DNA of 40,281 nt, from assembly GCA_028821235.1 (NCBI GenBank), contig JAPPGV010000056.1, forward strand, positions 1 to 40,281, written 5' to 3'. The translations under genes and the position numbers were made by a program. A model generated the notes under the pieces. The model searched no databases. It saw only the letters and a program-made list of their open reading frames with translations, and was not told the origin of the DNA. Shown here piece by piece: positions 27,904 to 36,190 of the stretch; within the stretch, counting starts at the first letter, position 1, and the number at the start of each line of letters is the position of its first letter. This stretch comes from a bacterium (GTDB lineage Bacteria; Actinomycetota; Acidimicrobiia; Spongiisociales; Spongiisociaceae).

Positions 27904-28938
27904 TCAGTCGAGGGCCGAGCCCATCACCTCCAATAGGACGTCCACGTCATGGTCGTCCACGTCGAGATGGGTGACTATGCGGCAGGTTCGCTCATCCCGG
28001 GGTGAGATGAGCACGCCCGCCCGGCGTGCGGTCTCGATCAGCTCAGCTGAGCCCGGGCCGTCCGACGTCATCCGGAATATCACGATGTTCGTCTCCACCG
28101 GCAACACGCTCGCCACCCGGGCCATCCCGGACATGGCCGCCCCGATCCGGGCCGCCCGGGCATGGTCATCCGCCATCCGATCAACATGATGGTCGAGCGC
28201 GTAGAGGCCCATCGCGGCGATGATGCCGGACTGGCGCATCGCCCCACCCCACTGCTGCTTCCATCGCCAGGCCCGATCGATGAAGTCCCGGCTGCCGGCC
28301 ATCACCGCCCCGACCCCTGCGCCAAGACCCTTGGTCAGGTCGACCCAGACGCTGTCCATCCCCTCGGCGAAACGAGCCGCCGGGACTCCGGTTGCTACCA
28401 CCGCGTTCAGCAGGCGGGCGCCGTCCATGTGGGTGACGAGGCCCGCGCCGTGGGCCACCTCCGCCACCTCGTCTATGACCTCGATAGGCCAGATCGCCCC
28501 CCCGGCCAGGTTGGCGGTCTGCTCGATCGACACCAGCCGGGAGGGGGGCATGTACCGGGACTTGGGCCGGATGGCCCGAGCGACCTGCTCACCCGTGAAC
28601 CTCCCGTGATCCCCGTCAAGCGGGTGGACCATGGCGCCGGCCAGAGCCGCCGGGCCACCCGACTCGTAGCCGATGATGTGGCTGCTCCAATGCGCGATCA
28701 CCTCATCTCCGGGATCTACGTGGACCTTGATGGCGATCTCGTTGCACATGGTGCCTGACGGCAGGAACAAGGCCGCCTCCTTGCCCAGCAACTCGGCAAC
28801 GCGGCTCTCCAGCCGGGAGGTGGTGGGGTCGGTGCCCAACTGCTCGTCTCCGACATCAGCGTCCAGGACCGTGGCCCGCATCCCCGCCGTCGGCTTGGTC
28901 TGGGTGTCGGAGTGGAAGTTGTGCATCACGGCCTCCAT
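27904..28938 (-). CDS. ltaE: Low-specificity threonine aldolase family protein
   Basis: 344 aa (340 if the second Met, MHNFHSD, is used). A PLP enzyme of the beta-eliminating lyase / threonine aldolase family, cleaving L-threonine or L-allo-threonine to glycine and acetaldehyde. Features: N-terminal SDTQTKPT; GTDPTTSRLE; the PLP-ring stacking region SGTMCNE; HMDGARLLNA, which includes the cofactor-binding Asp; and the Schiff-base Lys in DLTKGLGAG (about residue 203). It lies between tRNA-Asp and purA in the same direction, 131 nt after purA. The exact side-chain specificity cannot be read from sequence. Confidence 0.92.
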   Translation of the reverse strand: MEAVMHNFHSDTQTKPTAGMRATVLDADVGDEQLGTDPTTSRLESRVAELLGKEAALFLPSGTMCNEIAIKVHVDPGDEVIAHWSSHIIGYESGGPAALAGAMVHPLDGDHGRFTGEQVARAIRPKSRYMPPSRLVSIEQTANLAGGAIWPIEVIDEVAEVAHGAGLVTHMDGARLLNAVVATGVPAARFAEGMDSVWVDLTKGLGAGVGAVMAGSRDFIDRAWRWKQQWGGAMRQSGIIAAMGLYALDHHVDRMADDHARAARIGAAMSGMARVASVLPVETNIVIFRMTSDGPGSAELIETARRAGVLISPRDERTCRIVTHLDVDDHDVDVLLEVMGSALD

Positions 28939-29069
28939 TGATGGGTGCTGGGAGCGTCCGGCGGCCGGGCGGCCCCTGACATGATCCCAGGCCTATTGGC
29001 CCCATATTCCTAACGCATTAGGAGAAAAAGGCATAACCCATTGGCAAGACACGGCCAGGAGCCTTGGTC

Positions 29070-30344
29070 CTACTGTCTGGTGACCACCTGGGCGCGTTCG
29101 GGGCCTACCGATATCCGGCTCACCGGAAGACCGACCTGATCCTCGATGAACTCGATGTAGCGACGGGCCTGGCCGGGAAGGTCCCCGAAGCTCCGGATGT
29201 CCGTGATGTCCTCTTCCCAGCCCTCGAACTCCTCGTAGATAGGAGAGCAGTTGTAGAGAACCCGCTGCTGGCGGGGGAACTCGGAATAGGTGTCACTCCC
29301 CGACCGGTAGCCGGTGGCAGCCCGGATCGTATCGAAACCGGACAGGACGTCGAGCTTGGTGATGAAGAGCTCGGTGAGCGAGTTGACCCGGCGGGCATAG
29401 CGGAGGGCCACGAGGTCGAGCCAGCCGCATCGCCGACGCCGCCCCGTCACCGTGCCGTACTCGCCGCCCACGTCCACCATGCGATCACCGGCTTCGTCCG
29501 ACAGCTCGGTGGGGAAGGGACCGCTGCCGACCCGGGATATGTAGGCCTTGGCCACGCCCACAACCCGGTCCAGCACCTTGGGACCGACCCCGGCCCCGAC
29601 CGCCGCCCCCCCGGCGGTTGGGGTGGAGGAGGTGACGAACGGGTAGGTGCCGTGGTCGATGTCGAGCAGGGTGCCCTGCGCCCCCTCGAAGAGCACGTCC
29701 TTCCCACCCGCCAGGGCCTCCCAGATCAGCAGGGAAGTGTCATCCACCATCGGCAGAAGCCGCTCTGCATAACGGAGGTACTCGTCCACGATCCCCGACG
29801 ACTTCATCGGAAGCTGGTTGTAGACCCGGGTGAGGATCTTGTTCTTCTCGGTCAGGACGGTCTCCAGCTTGTCGGAGAAGATCGCCGGGTCGAACAGGTC
29901 CTGTACCCGGATTCCGGTGCGGGCGATCTTGTCGGTGTAGGCAGGCCCGATCCCCCTCTTGGTAGTCCCGATCCGGTTGCGACCCAGGTAGCGCTCCATG
30001 ACCGTGTCCAGCTTGCGGTGGTAGGGCATGATCAGATGGGCGTTGCCCGAGATGCGAAGCCGTGACGGGTCGATACCCCGTTCCTCCAGCATGGACATCT
30101 CCGCCAGCAACACCTGGGGGTCGATGACCACCCCGGAGGCGATGACCGGCGTAACCCCCGGATACATGACCCCCGAAGGCACGAGTGATAGCGCGAAACG
30201 CTCCGAACCGACCACGATGGTGTGACCGGCGTTGTTGCCGCCCTGGTAGCGGACCACGTAGTCGGCATCCCGGGCGAACAGGTCGGTTACCCGGCCCTTG
30301 CCCTCGTCACCCCACTGGGCACCCAGCACCACCGTTGCAGGCAT
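29070..30344 (-). CDS. purA: Adenylosuccinate synthetase
   Basis: 424 aa; GTP-dependent ligation of aspartate to IMP, the first step from IMP to AMP. Active-site motifs: GAQWGDEGKGRVTD (about 8–21) with the catalytic Asp, RYQGGNNAGHT (about 32–42) with the catalytic His, GTTKRGIGPAYTDK, FEGAQGTLLDIDHGTYPFVT and the C-terminal TKLDVLSGFDTI guanine-binding motif. Length is standard. The repeat copy 4 begins 6 bp upstream of its start codon, so its leader or promoter overlaps that element. Confidence 0.97.
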   Translation of the reverse strand: MPATVVLGAQWGDEGKGRVTDLFARDADYVVRYQGGNNAGHTIVVGSERFALSLVPSGVMYPGVTPVIASGVVIDPQVLLAEMSMLEERGIDPSRLRISGNAHLIMPYHRKLDTVMERYLGRNRIGTTKRGIGPAYTDKIARTGIRVQDLFDPAIFSDKLETVLTEKNKILTRVYNQLPMKSSGIVDEYLRYAERLLPMVDDTSLLIWEALAGGKDVLFEGAQGTLLDIDHGTYPFVTSSTPTAGGAAVGAGVGPKVLDRVVGVAKAYISRVGSGPFPTELSDEAGDRMVDVGGEYGTVTGRRRRCGWLDLVALRYARRVNSLTELFITKLDVLSGFDTIRAATGYRSGSDTYSEFPRQQRVLYNCSPIYEEFEGWEEDITDIRSFGDLPGQARRYIEFIEDQVGLPVSRISVGPERAQVVTRQ

Positions 30345-30349
30345 GACCA

Positions 30350-30448
30350 GGAGGGTACTGAAGAATGTCCGGTTGGCCCGATTTCGACGCCGAAACCCCC
30401 GTCAGCGCATCGCAGGCCCGCCAATCCCCGTCTCTTTCAGCGGCCTCC
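30350..30448 (+). repeat. Dispersed dyad-symmetric repeat, copy 4
   Basis: 99 bp directly upstream of purA. Plus strand begins GGAGGGTACTGAAGAATGTC and continues CGGTTGGCCCGAT; the far end is CCCCGTCTCTTTCAGCGG followed by CCTCC. Orientation is opposite to copies 1 and 3 and the same as copy 2. The ends pair as imperfect inverted repeats. Being so close to the purA start codon, it must be part of the purA leader if the promoter lies further upstream. Confidence 0.78.
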
Positions 30449-30625
30449 TACCGGCGACCCGCGTGACCTGATTGCATGGCTCTCGCTCCCGGATGGGGCC
30501 GCAGCAGCGTAGGAGCGCCGGGCGCCCCGGAGCACACCGGGTTGGCTCGCAGGTAGGTCACTTGGCTGCGGAGTGTGTCCCGAAGGGGACGGTCGTCAGG
30601 TCGGTGCAACGTATGCTGGAGCGAG

Positions 30626-31807
30626 ATGGCGAAGGCGCGGATCAGCAGGGAAGAACGGCGGCGGCGGCTGGTGAGGCGCCACCATCTTCATCCCGATCAT
30701 CCGGCCGCTTCGGCCACCGAGGCTGCCAGGCGCCTGGTGGGCCTGCATTCCAGCGACCCGACCACTGTCTTCCTCTCGGCGCGGGCCCGGGTGCCGGGGA
30801 TCACTGTCGCCGACCTGGAGCGGGAGCTTTACGACCGGCCCACCCTGTTCCGGGTACTCGGAATGCGGGGCACCCTGTTCGCCGTTCCGGCCGGGCAGGT
30901 ACCGCTCCTGCAACATGGCTGCTCCCTGAGGCTGGCGCCGGCGGTGCGGAAACGCCTGGTCGGATACCTGGAGGGCCAGAACCTGGCACGTGACGGCGAG
31001 GCTTGGGTACGGCGGGTGTCGGATGCGACCACAGAAGCCATCGCCAGGCGCGGCCAAGCCGCGGCTATGGAGCTGCGCGAGGACGTGCCGGAACTCAAGC
31101 TGACCCTCGAGTTCGGGAAGGGAAAGGCGTGGGGCGGGAAGGTCGGGGTCTCGACCCGGGTGCTCTTCCTCCTTGCCTGCGAAGGGCGGATCATCCGGGC
31201 CCGGCCCCGCGGGTCATGGATCAGCGGGCAGTACCGCTGGACCACTCCGGCAGGACTGATTCCGCGTGGTATCCGCGACCTCGACCCAGCCCAGGCGCGG
31301 GCGCGGATCCTGGAATTGTGGTTGCGCGCCTACGGACCGGGGACGATGGCCGACCTGAAGTGGTGGTCGGGCTGGCCCCTCCGGGATGTACGGGCTGCCC
31401 TCGGATCCCTGGAGGTCTCCGAGGCGGAAACCGACGAAGGACCGGCCTTCGTCCTCGCGCATGATCTGGAACCAACCCCACCATCCGAGCCGCGAGCGGC
31501 CCTGCTGCCGTCACTCGACTCCACCATCATGGGATGGCGGGACCGGGACTGGTACCTGGGCGACCACGCCGGGCCCCTCTACGACCGCAACGGGAACGCC
31601 GGACCCACCGTGTGGTGGGACGGCAGGGTGGTGGGCGGTTGGGCCCAGACCAAGGCAGGCCGCATCTCGTACCGCCTCCTAGAGGACGTCGGCGCCGAGG
31701 GAGCAGCCGATGTAGCTCGGATAGCGGAGCATCTCGAGGACTGGATGGGCCAGACCCGGGTCACGCCCAGGTTCCGGACCCCGCTCGAGAGGGAGCTTGC
31801 CGGCTGA
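30626..31807 (+). CDS. Winged-helix DNA-binding protein of the HTH_42 / AlkZ superfamily
   Basis: 393 aa. The sequence follows the HTH_42 (AlkZ-like) pattern: ARRLVGLHSSDPTTVFLSARARV (about 35–57), RVLGMRGTLFAVPA, a central winged-helix portion around GTMADLKWWSGWPLRDVRAAL, and a C-terminal LLPSLDSTIMGWRDRDWYL…WWDGRVVGGWAQ segment. AlkZ, a DNA glycosylase that unhooks interstrand crosslinks, has catalytic glutamines in a QxQ motif at the place where this protein has HSS (41–43), so glycosylase activity of that kind is doubtful. ATG 30626 with GGAGCGAG just upstream is preferred over GTG 30575. It is alone on its strand, followed by the tetR–ppk–sixA group. DNA binding is likely; the role is unknown. 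Confidence 0.78.
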   Translation: MAKARISREERRRRLVRRHHLHPDHPAASATEAARRLVGLHSSDPTTVFLSARARVPGITVADLERELYDRPTLFRVLGMRGTLFAVPAGQVPLLQHGCSLRLAPAVRKRLVGYLEGQNLARDGEAWVRRVSDATTEAIARRGQAAAMELREDVPELKLTLEFGKGKAWGGKVGVSTRVLFLLACEGRIIRARPRGSWISGQYRWTTPAGLIPRGIRDLDPAQARARILELWLRAYGPGTMADLKWWSGWPLRDVRAALGSLEVSEAETDEGPAFVLAHDLEPTPPSEPRAALLPSLDSTIMGWRDRDWYLGDHAGPLYDRNGNAGPTVWWDGRVVGGWAQTKAGRISYRLLEDVGAEGAADVARIAEHLEDWMGQTRVTPRFRTPLERELAG

Positions 31808-31890
31808 CCCGGCACCGCTGAGCGGGCCCCACGTGCCCGGGATCGCGAAACCCCTTCTCAAAGGGCGGCGTGAGGGTTAATCTCTCGCCC

Positions 31891-32571
31891 ATGCCCCGGA
31901 TCAGAGCCGCCAGCATCGCCGAGCACAAGGTGATCACCCGCGCCCTCATCCTCGACAAGGCTCGGGAACTCTTCGCCACCTGGGGGTACGAGGACACCTC
32001 GTTCGGTGACATCGCCGCCGGTGTGGGGATGGGCCGCACCACCCTCTACGACTACTTCACGGACAAGGACGACCTGCTCGCCTCCCTCGTGGAGGAGACC
32101 CTCCCGCCGACGATCCGGAACCTGATATCCCGGATTCCGTCCGGCATCACGCCGGTGGAGCGTCTCCGGAACCTGGTGGTGGTCACACTCGAGTTCCTGG
32201 CCACCGAGCCCACCCTGGGCCGGTTGCTTCACCGAGAGATCCACAAGCTCTCCGAATCCGCTCGGCAGCGCGTGGCGGTGGCGCACCAGTCGCTGGCGCG
32301 TGAATTCGTGGATACCTACCGGGCCGGAGTGGAGGCGGGTGATCTCAAGAGGCTCCCGCCCGGACTCGCCGGCCGCTTTCTCAACGACATGATCATGTCC
32401 GCCGCACAGGCGCTGATCGATGCCGACGACCCCGAGGCGGCGTTGCCGACCGTTGCCGGAGCGATGACCGACCTCCTGTTCAACGGACTGGCCGATCGTG
32501 AGACGGGCCAACCGGTTCGCAACGTGGCCGCGGGTCTACCGCACGCGGATCTGAGGGAGCTACGAGCCTGA
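31891..32571 (+). CDS. TetR-family transcriptional regulator
   Basis: About 226 aa. The N-terminal helix-turn-helix domain (about 15–60) has the family pattern ILDKARELFATWGYEDTSFGDIAAGVGMGRTTLYDYFTDKDDLL. The C-terminal ligand-binding and dimer region is diverged. ATG 31891 is preferred; GTG 31870 is possible. The stop overlaps the ppk1 start (TGATG), so it is cotranscribed with polyphosphate kinase and may regulate its own operon. No clear palindrome was found in the 62-nt gap upstream. Confidence 0.9.
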   Translation: MPRIRAASIAEHKVITRALILDKARELFATWGYEDTSFGDIAAGVGMGRTTLYDYFTDKDDLLASLVEETLPPTIRNLISRIPSGITPVERLRNLVVVTLEFLATEPTLGRLLHREIHKLSESARQRVAVAHQSLAREFVDTYRAGVEAGDLKRLPPGLAGRFLNDMIMSAAQALIDADDPEAALPTVAGAMTDLLFNGLADRETGQPVRNVAAGLPHADLRELRA

Positions 32572-34616
32572 TGGGCGTCCGCTCCGACCATCCGTTCCTC
32601 ATCCGGGAACTCTCCCAGCTCGAGTTCGTCCGGCGGGTTCTGGCCCAAGCCGAGCGCCACCGCACCCCCCTGCTGGAGCGGGTCAGATATGTAGCAATCG
32701 TGAGCGAGCTGATCGACGAGATCTACCAGGTGCGGGTGGCCAGACTCGAGGAGAAGGTGGACGCCGGCTTCGAGGATCTGTCGAGGGCGGGGATGTCGAC
32801 ACCGGAGCTGCTGGACCGGATCCGGTCGGTGGTCGTTGAGATATGCGAGCAACAGAGCCATGTATTCCGCACGGAGCTGCAGCCTGCTCTGGACCGCCTC
32901 GGCATCCACATCCTGCTGTGGGATGCGCTGGACGAGACCGACCAAGCGTATCTTCATCGGGTGTTTCACGACCGGGTGTATCCGGTTCTGACCCCGCTGG
33001 CGGTCGATCCGGCCCATCCCTTCCCGTACATATCGAACCTGTCCATGAACCTGGCGGTCATGGTCAAGGAGCCGGAGACTGGGGAGCAGCGGTTCGCCCG
33101 GGTGAAGGTCCCGCCGATCCTGCCGCGGTTCATCGAGCTTCCCGACCAGCGCGGGTTCGTACCGCTCGAACAGCTGATCTCGGCTTACATCGACGAGCTG
33201 TTCCCGGGCATGCACGTCTCCAAGTGCCATCCGTTCCGGCTCACCCGCAACACCGACTACGAGCTGGCCGAGTTCGAGACCAACGACCTTCTGGCCGCGC
33301 TGAAGTCCGAGATCGGCCGCAGGCGTCGCGGCCAGGTGATGCGGTTGGAGGTGGAGCGGGACATCGACCCCGACGTACTCGACCTGCTGATGCGGGAACT
33401 GGACATCAAGGACCGCCATGTCTATCGCATTGCCGGCCTGCTGGACCTCGGCTCGCTGACGACGTTGGCCGATCTGGACCGGCCGGAACTCCGCTGGAAG
33501 CCGTTCCCGCCGGTGGTGCCGGCCGGCCTCTCGGCCGAGCGCTCCTTCTTCGACCTCATCAGCGAGCGTGACCTCATCGTCCATCACCCCTACGAGTCGT
33601 TTGCCGCCTCGACTGCTGAGTTCGTGCGCGAAGCCGCCCATGACCCCCAGGTGCTGGGTATCAAGCAGACGCTGTATCGGACATCGTCGGACAGCTCCAT
33701 CGCCCGGTCGCTGATAACCGCGGCCGAGTTGGGCAAGCAGGTGGTAGCACTGGTAGAACTGAAGGCCCGTTTCGACGAGGAGCGCAACATCGAGCAGGCC
33801 CAGGCGCTGGAGGAAGCCGGTGTGCATGTGGTCTACGGGCTGGTCGGCCTCAAGACCCACGCCAAGCTCTGCCTGGTGGTCCGCCAGGAGGAGGGCCGCC
33901 TGGCTCGCTACGTCCACACGTCCACCGGCAACTACAACGAGAAGACCGCCCGGCTGTACGAGGACGTGGGCCTGTTCACCAAGGACCCGCAGATCGGCGC
34001 CGATGTCAGCGACCTCTTCAACCACATGACCGGCTACAGCAAGCAGAAGTCCTACCGGAAGCTGGTGGTGGCGCCTACCGAACTCCGCGACCATTTCCTC
34101 GAACTGGTCCGGCGCGAGTCCGAGTACGGAGACGGGCACATCGTGGCCAAGCTCAACGGCCTGGTCGACGAGCGGATGATCAATGCCCTCTACGAGGCCT
34201 CCCAGGCGGGTACCCGGATCGACCTGATCGTCCGGGGGGTGTGCTGCCTGCGGCCCGGAGTCCCCGGGCTGAGCGAGAACGTCACCGTACGGTCCATCGT
34301 GGGCCGGTTCCTGGAACATTCTCGCATCCTCCGGCTCGGACGGCCGGAACGCGGGTTCCTGTACTACATAGGCTCGGCCGACCTGATGCCCCGCAATCTC
34401 GATCGGAGGGTCGAAGCCCTGTTCCCGGTCGAGGATCCGGAAGCCCAGCACCGGCTCGAGGAGATCCTCGATCTGTGCCGGGCCGACGATCACCTGTCGT
34501 GGGTGCTCCAACCGGACGGTACCTACGAGCCACGGGGCCAGAAGCGAGGCCTCGATCTCCACCAGGCGCTCACGGATCTGGCCCTGGAACGATCCCGCAC
34601 CGCTCGGAACCGGTGA
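32571..34616 (+). CDS. ppk1: Polyphosphate kinase 1
   Basis: 681 aa; reversibly polymerises the gamma phosphate of ATP into inorganic polyphosphate. Domains: N-terminal helical domain (ELSQLEFVRRVLAQA, LLERVRYVAIVSE), head domain (VYPVLTPLAVDPAHPFPYISN), and two phospholipase-D-like C-terminal domains. The autophosphorylated His is about residue 430 in GLKTHAKLCL. The second site includes RFLEHSRI and YIGSADLMPRN. The YVHTSTGNYNEKTA motif is intact. It overlaps the tetR stop and is followed four nt later by sixA; ppk with a SixA-type phosphatase is a recurring actinobacterial neighbourhood. Confidence 0.96.
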   Translation: MGVRSDHPFLIRELSQLEFVRRVLAQAERHRTPLLERVRYVAIVSELIDEIYQVRVARLEEKVDAGFEDLSRAGMSTPELLDRIRSVVVEICEQQSHVFRTELQPALDRLGIHILLWDALDETDQAYLHRVFHDRVYPVLTPLAVDPAHPFPYISNLSMNLAVMVKEPETGEQRFARVKVPPILPRFIELPDQRGFVPLEQLISAYIDELFPGMHVSKCHPFRLTRNTDYELAEFETNDLLAALKSEIGRRRRGQVMRLEVERDIDPDVLDLLMRELDIKDRHVYRIAGLLDLGSLTTLADLDRPELRWKPFPPVVPAGLSAERSFFDLISERDLIVHHPYESFAASTAEFVREAAHDPQVLGIKQTLYRTSSDSSIARSLITAAELGKQVVALVELKARFDEERNIEQAQALEEAGVHVVYGLVGLKTHAKLCLVVRQEEGRLARYVHTSTGNYNEKTARLYEDVGLFTKDPQIGADVSDLFNHMTGYSKQKSYRKLVVAPTELRDHFLELVRRESEYGDGHIVAKLNGLVDERMINALYEASQAGTRIDLIVRGVCCLRPGVPGLSENVTVRSIVGRFLEHSRILRLGRPERGFLYYIGSADLMPRNLDRRVEALFPVEDPEAQHRLEEILDLCRADDHLSWVLQPDGTYEPRGQKRGLDLHQALTDLALERSRTARNR

Positions 34617-34620
34617 TCCG

Positions 34621-35109
34621 ATGCCCGACCTGATACTGCTCCGGCATGCCAAGTCGGACTGGACGGCACGCTACGGCGCCGATCAGAGCCGCCCCTTGAA
34701 CAAGCGGGGGGTCCGGTCGGCCCGAGCCGTCGGCGAGTTCATCTCCCGCTACCGGCTGGCGCCCGAGTTGGTACTCGCTTCGCCGGCGGTCCGCACTCAG
34801 ACCACGGCCGAGTTGGCCGCCGAGGCGGGAGGGTGGGACAGCCGTATCGAAGTTGCTCCGGAGCTCTACGGCGCCGGCCCTGCGGATGTCCTCCAACTGG
34901 TTCAGAAGGTCACCGGGGTGGAACGCCTCATGGTGGTCGGGCACGAGCCCACCATGTCCGGCATGCTCGAGTACCTGACCGGACACCAGATCCGGGTGAC
35001 CACCGCAACGCTGGCCTACATGCGTTCCCGTTACGTCTCCTGGTCCGATCTGGGACGGGGCTCGGCCCGCCTGGAGTTGCTGATCAGGCCCCGCCTACTG
35101 ATGGATTGA
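34621..35109 (+). CDS. sixA: SixA-type histidine phosphatase
   Basis: 162 aa, histidine phosphatase superfamily, SixA branch. The phosphoacceptor motif LLRHAKSDW (His9) is at the N-terminus and the second catalytic His is in VVGHEPTMSG (about 99–108). ASPAVRTQTTAEL is the usual Arg-containing segment. SixA proteins dephosphorylate phosphohistidine residues. The start four nt after ppk1 means they are cotranscribed; whether PPK1 phosphohistidine or another protein is the substrate is open. Length is normal. Confidence 0.93.
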   Translation: MPDLILLRHAKSDWTARYGADQSRPLNKRGVRSARAVGEFISRYRLAPELVLASPAVRTQTTAELAAEAGGWDSRIEVAPELYGAGPADVLQLVQKVTGVERLMVVGHEPTMSGMLEYLTGHQIRVTTATLAYMRSRYVSWSDLGRGSARLELLIRPRLLMD

Positions 35110-35114
35110 GGCTT

Positions 35115-35159
35115 CCGCCACCCACAGCCGGAACGACATCTCGGCTTCGAGCGTGGCGG
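35115..35159. terminator. Possible bidirectional hairpin between convergent genes
   Basis: Nested inverted repeats CCGCCAC/GTGGCGG and AGCCG/CGGCT lie in the 103-nt gap between the convergent sixA and E1-beta genes. There is no T-run on either side, so it is not a classical intrinsic terminator. Its placement is the main argument. Confidence 0.35.
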
Positions 35160-35212
35160 TGGTAGAGGGGGACTCGAAGGACCGAACGTGCGTGCGGAGT
35201 GTGGCGGAATGG

Positions 35213-36190
35213 TCAGTCGAGGGAGCGGGTCACCGTATCCACGATCCGGGCTACGGATGGGATGGTGGCATCCTCCAGGATGTCGGAGGCCGGCAAGGGT
35301 ATGTGGTCCGTGGTGATCCGCACCACCGGCGAGTCGAGGTCGTAGAAGGCCTCCTCGGCGATTATCGACACCACCTCGGCGCCCCATCCGCACAGCCGCG
35401 GGTTCTCCTCGACCGTGAACACCCTCCCGGTCTCGGCAACCGTCGAGAGGATGGTCCGGGTGTCCAGGGGCACAAGGCAGCGCAGGTCGACCACGGTCGC
35501 CTCGACCCCCCGGGCCGACAGCTCGTCGGCTGCCTGCAGGGCCTTGGGAACCATGGCCGCCAGCGCCAGGATGGTGGCGTCCGATCCGGACCGCACGACC
35601 GATGCCTCGCCCAAACGCCCTACCAGTTCACCGTCCGGCACCTCTCCCCGGCTGGCGAACAGGCCCTTGTGCTCGAAGAAGATCACCGGATCGGGGTCGC
35701 GAACCGAGGCGGCCATCAGGGCGATCACGTCTCTCGGGGTGGAGGGCGCCACCACTTTGAGGCCGGGTACCGACATGGCCCAATTCTCCAAGCTCTGGGA
35801 GTGCTGGGCGCCGAACCGCACCCCGCCGCCGTTGGCGGTACGGATGACCAGCGGCAGAGCGACCTGGCCGTCGGTCATGTACCTGGTCTTGGCGATCTGG
35901 TTGGCCACCAGATCCCAGCAGGTGGCCAGGAAGTCCGAGAACATGATCTCGGCCACCGGCCGGAGACCGTTCATGGCGGCGCCCATAACCGCGCCGATGA
36001 TCGCCTCCTCCGAGATGGGAGTGTCACGGACCCGCCGCTCGCCGAATTTCTCCAGCAGGCCCGGTGTGGTCTTGAAGACCCCGCCGGCGGCCGCGACGTC
36101 CTCACCGATCAGGTATACGGTGTCATCGCGCTCCATCTCCTGGGCCAGGGCCCTGGCCACCGCTTCGCGATAGGTGATCAGTTCCGCCAT
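35213..36190 (-). CDS. Thiamine-diphosphate dehydrogenase E1 component, beta subunit (pyruvate/acetoin type)
   Basis: About 325 aa; transketolase-like pyrimidine-binding domain plus C-terminal transketolase domain. Motifs: ITYREAVARALAQEM, YLIGEDVAAAGGVFKTT, the E1-beta signature RVRDTPISEEAIIGAVMGAAMNGLRPVAE, FGAQHSQSLENWA, and VVDLRCLVPLDTRTI with TVEENPRLCGWG near the end. ATG 36190 overlaps the end of the alpha-subunit gene by 13 nt and fits family starts; the frame opens further upstream. Best candidates are pyruvate or acetoin dehydrogenase E1; a branched-chain enzyme is less likely. No E2 or E3 gene is in the window. Confidence 0.93.
   Translation of the reverse strand: MAELITYREAVARALAQEMERDDTVYLIGEDVAAAGGVFKTTPGLLEKFGERRVRDTPISEEAIIGAVMGAAMNGLRPVAEIMFSDFLATCWDLVANQIAKTRYMTDGQVALPLVIRTANGGGVRFGAQHSQSLENWAMSVPGLKVVAPSTPRDVIALMAASVRDPDPVIFFEHKGLFASRGEVPDGELVGRLGEASVVRSGSDATILALAAMVPKALQAADELSARGVEATVVDLRCLVPLDTRTILSTVAETGRVFTVEENPRLCGWGAEVVSIIAEEAFYDLDSPVVRITTDHIPLPASDILEDATIPSVARIVDTVTRSLD

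Noticed and set aside
32316..34652. Very long minus-strand open frame (about 778 codons) opposite ppk1
   Set aside because: It is the antisense shadow of the ppk1 coding frame in GC-rich DNA; its product is rich in His/Gln/Val/Gly with no family pattern, whereas ppk1 has all its active-site motifs.
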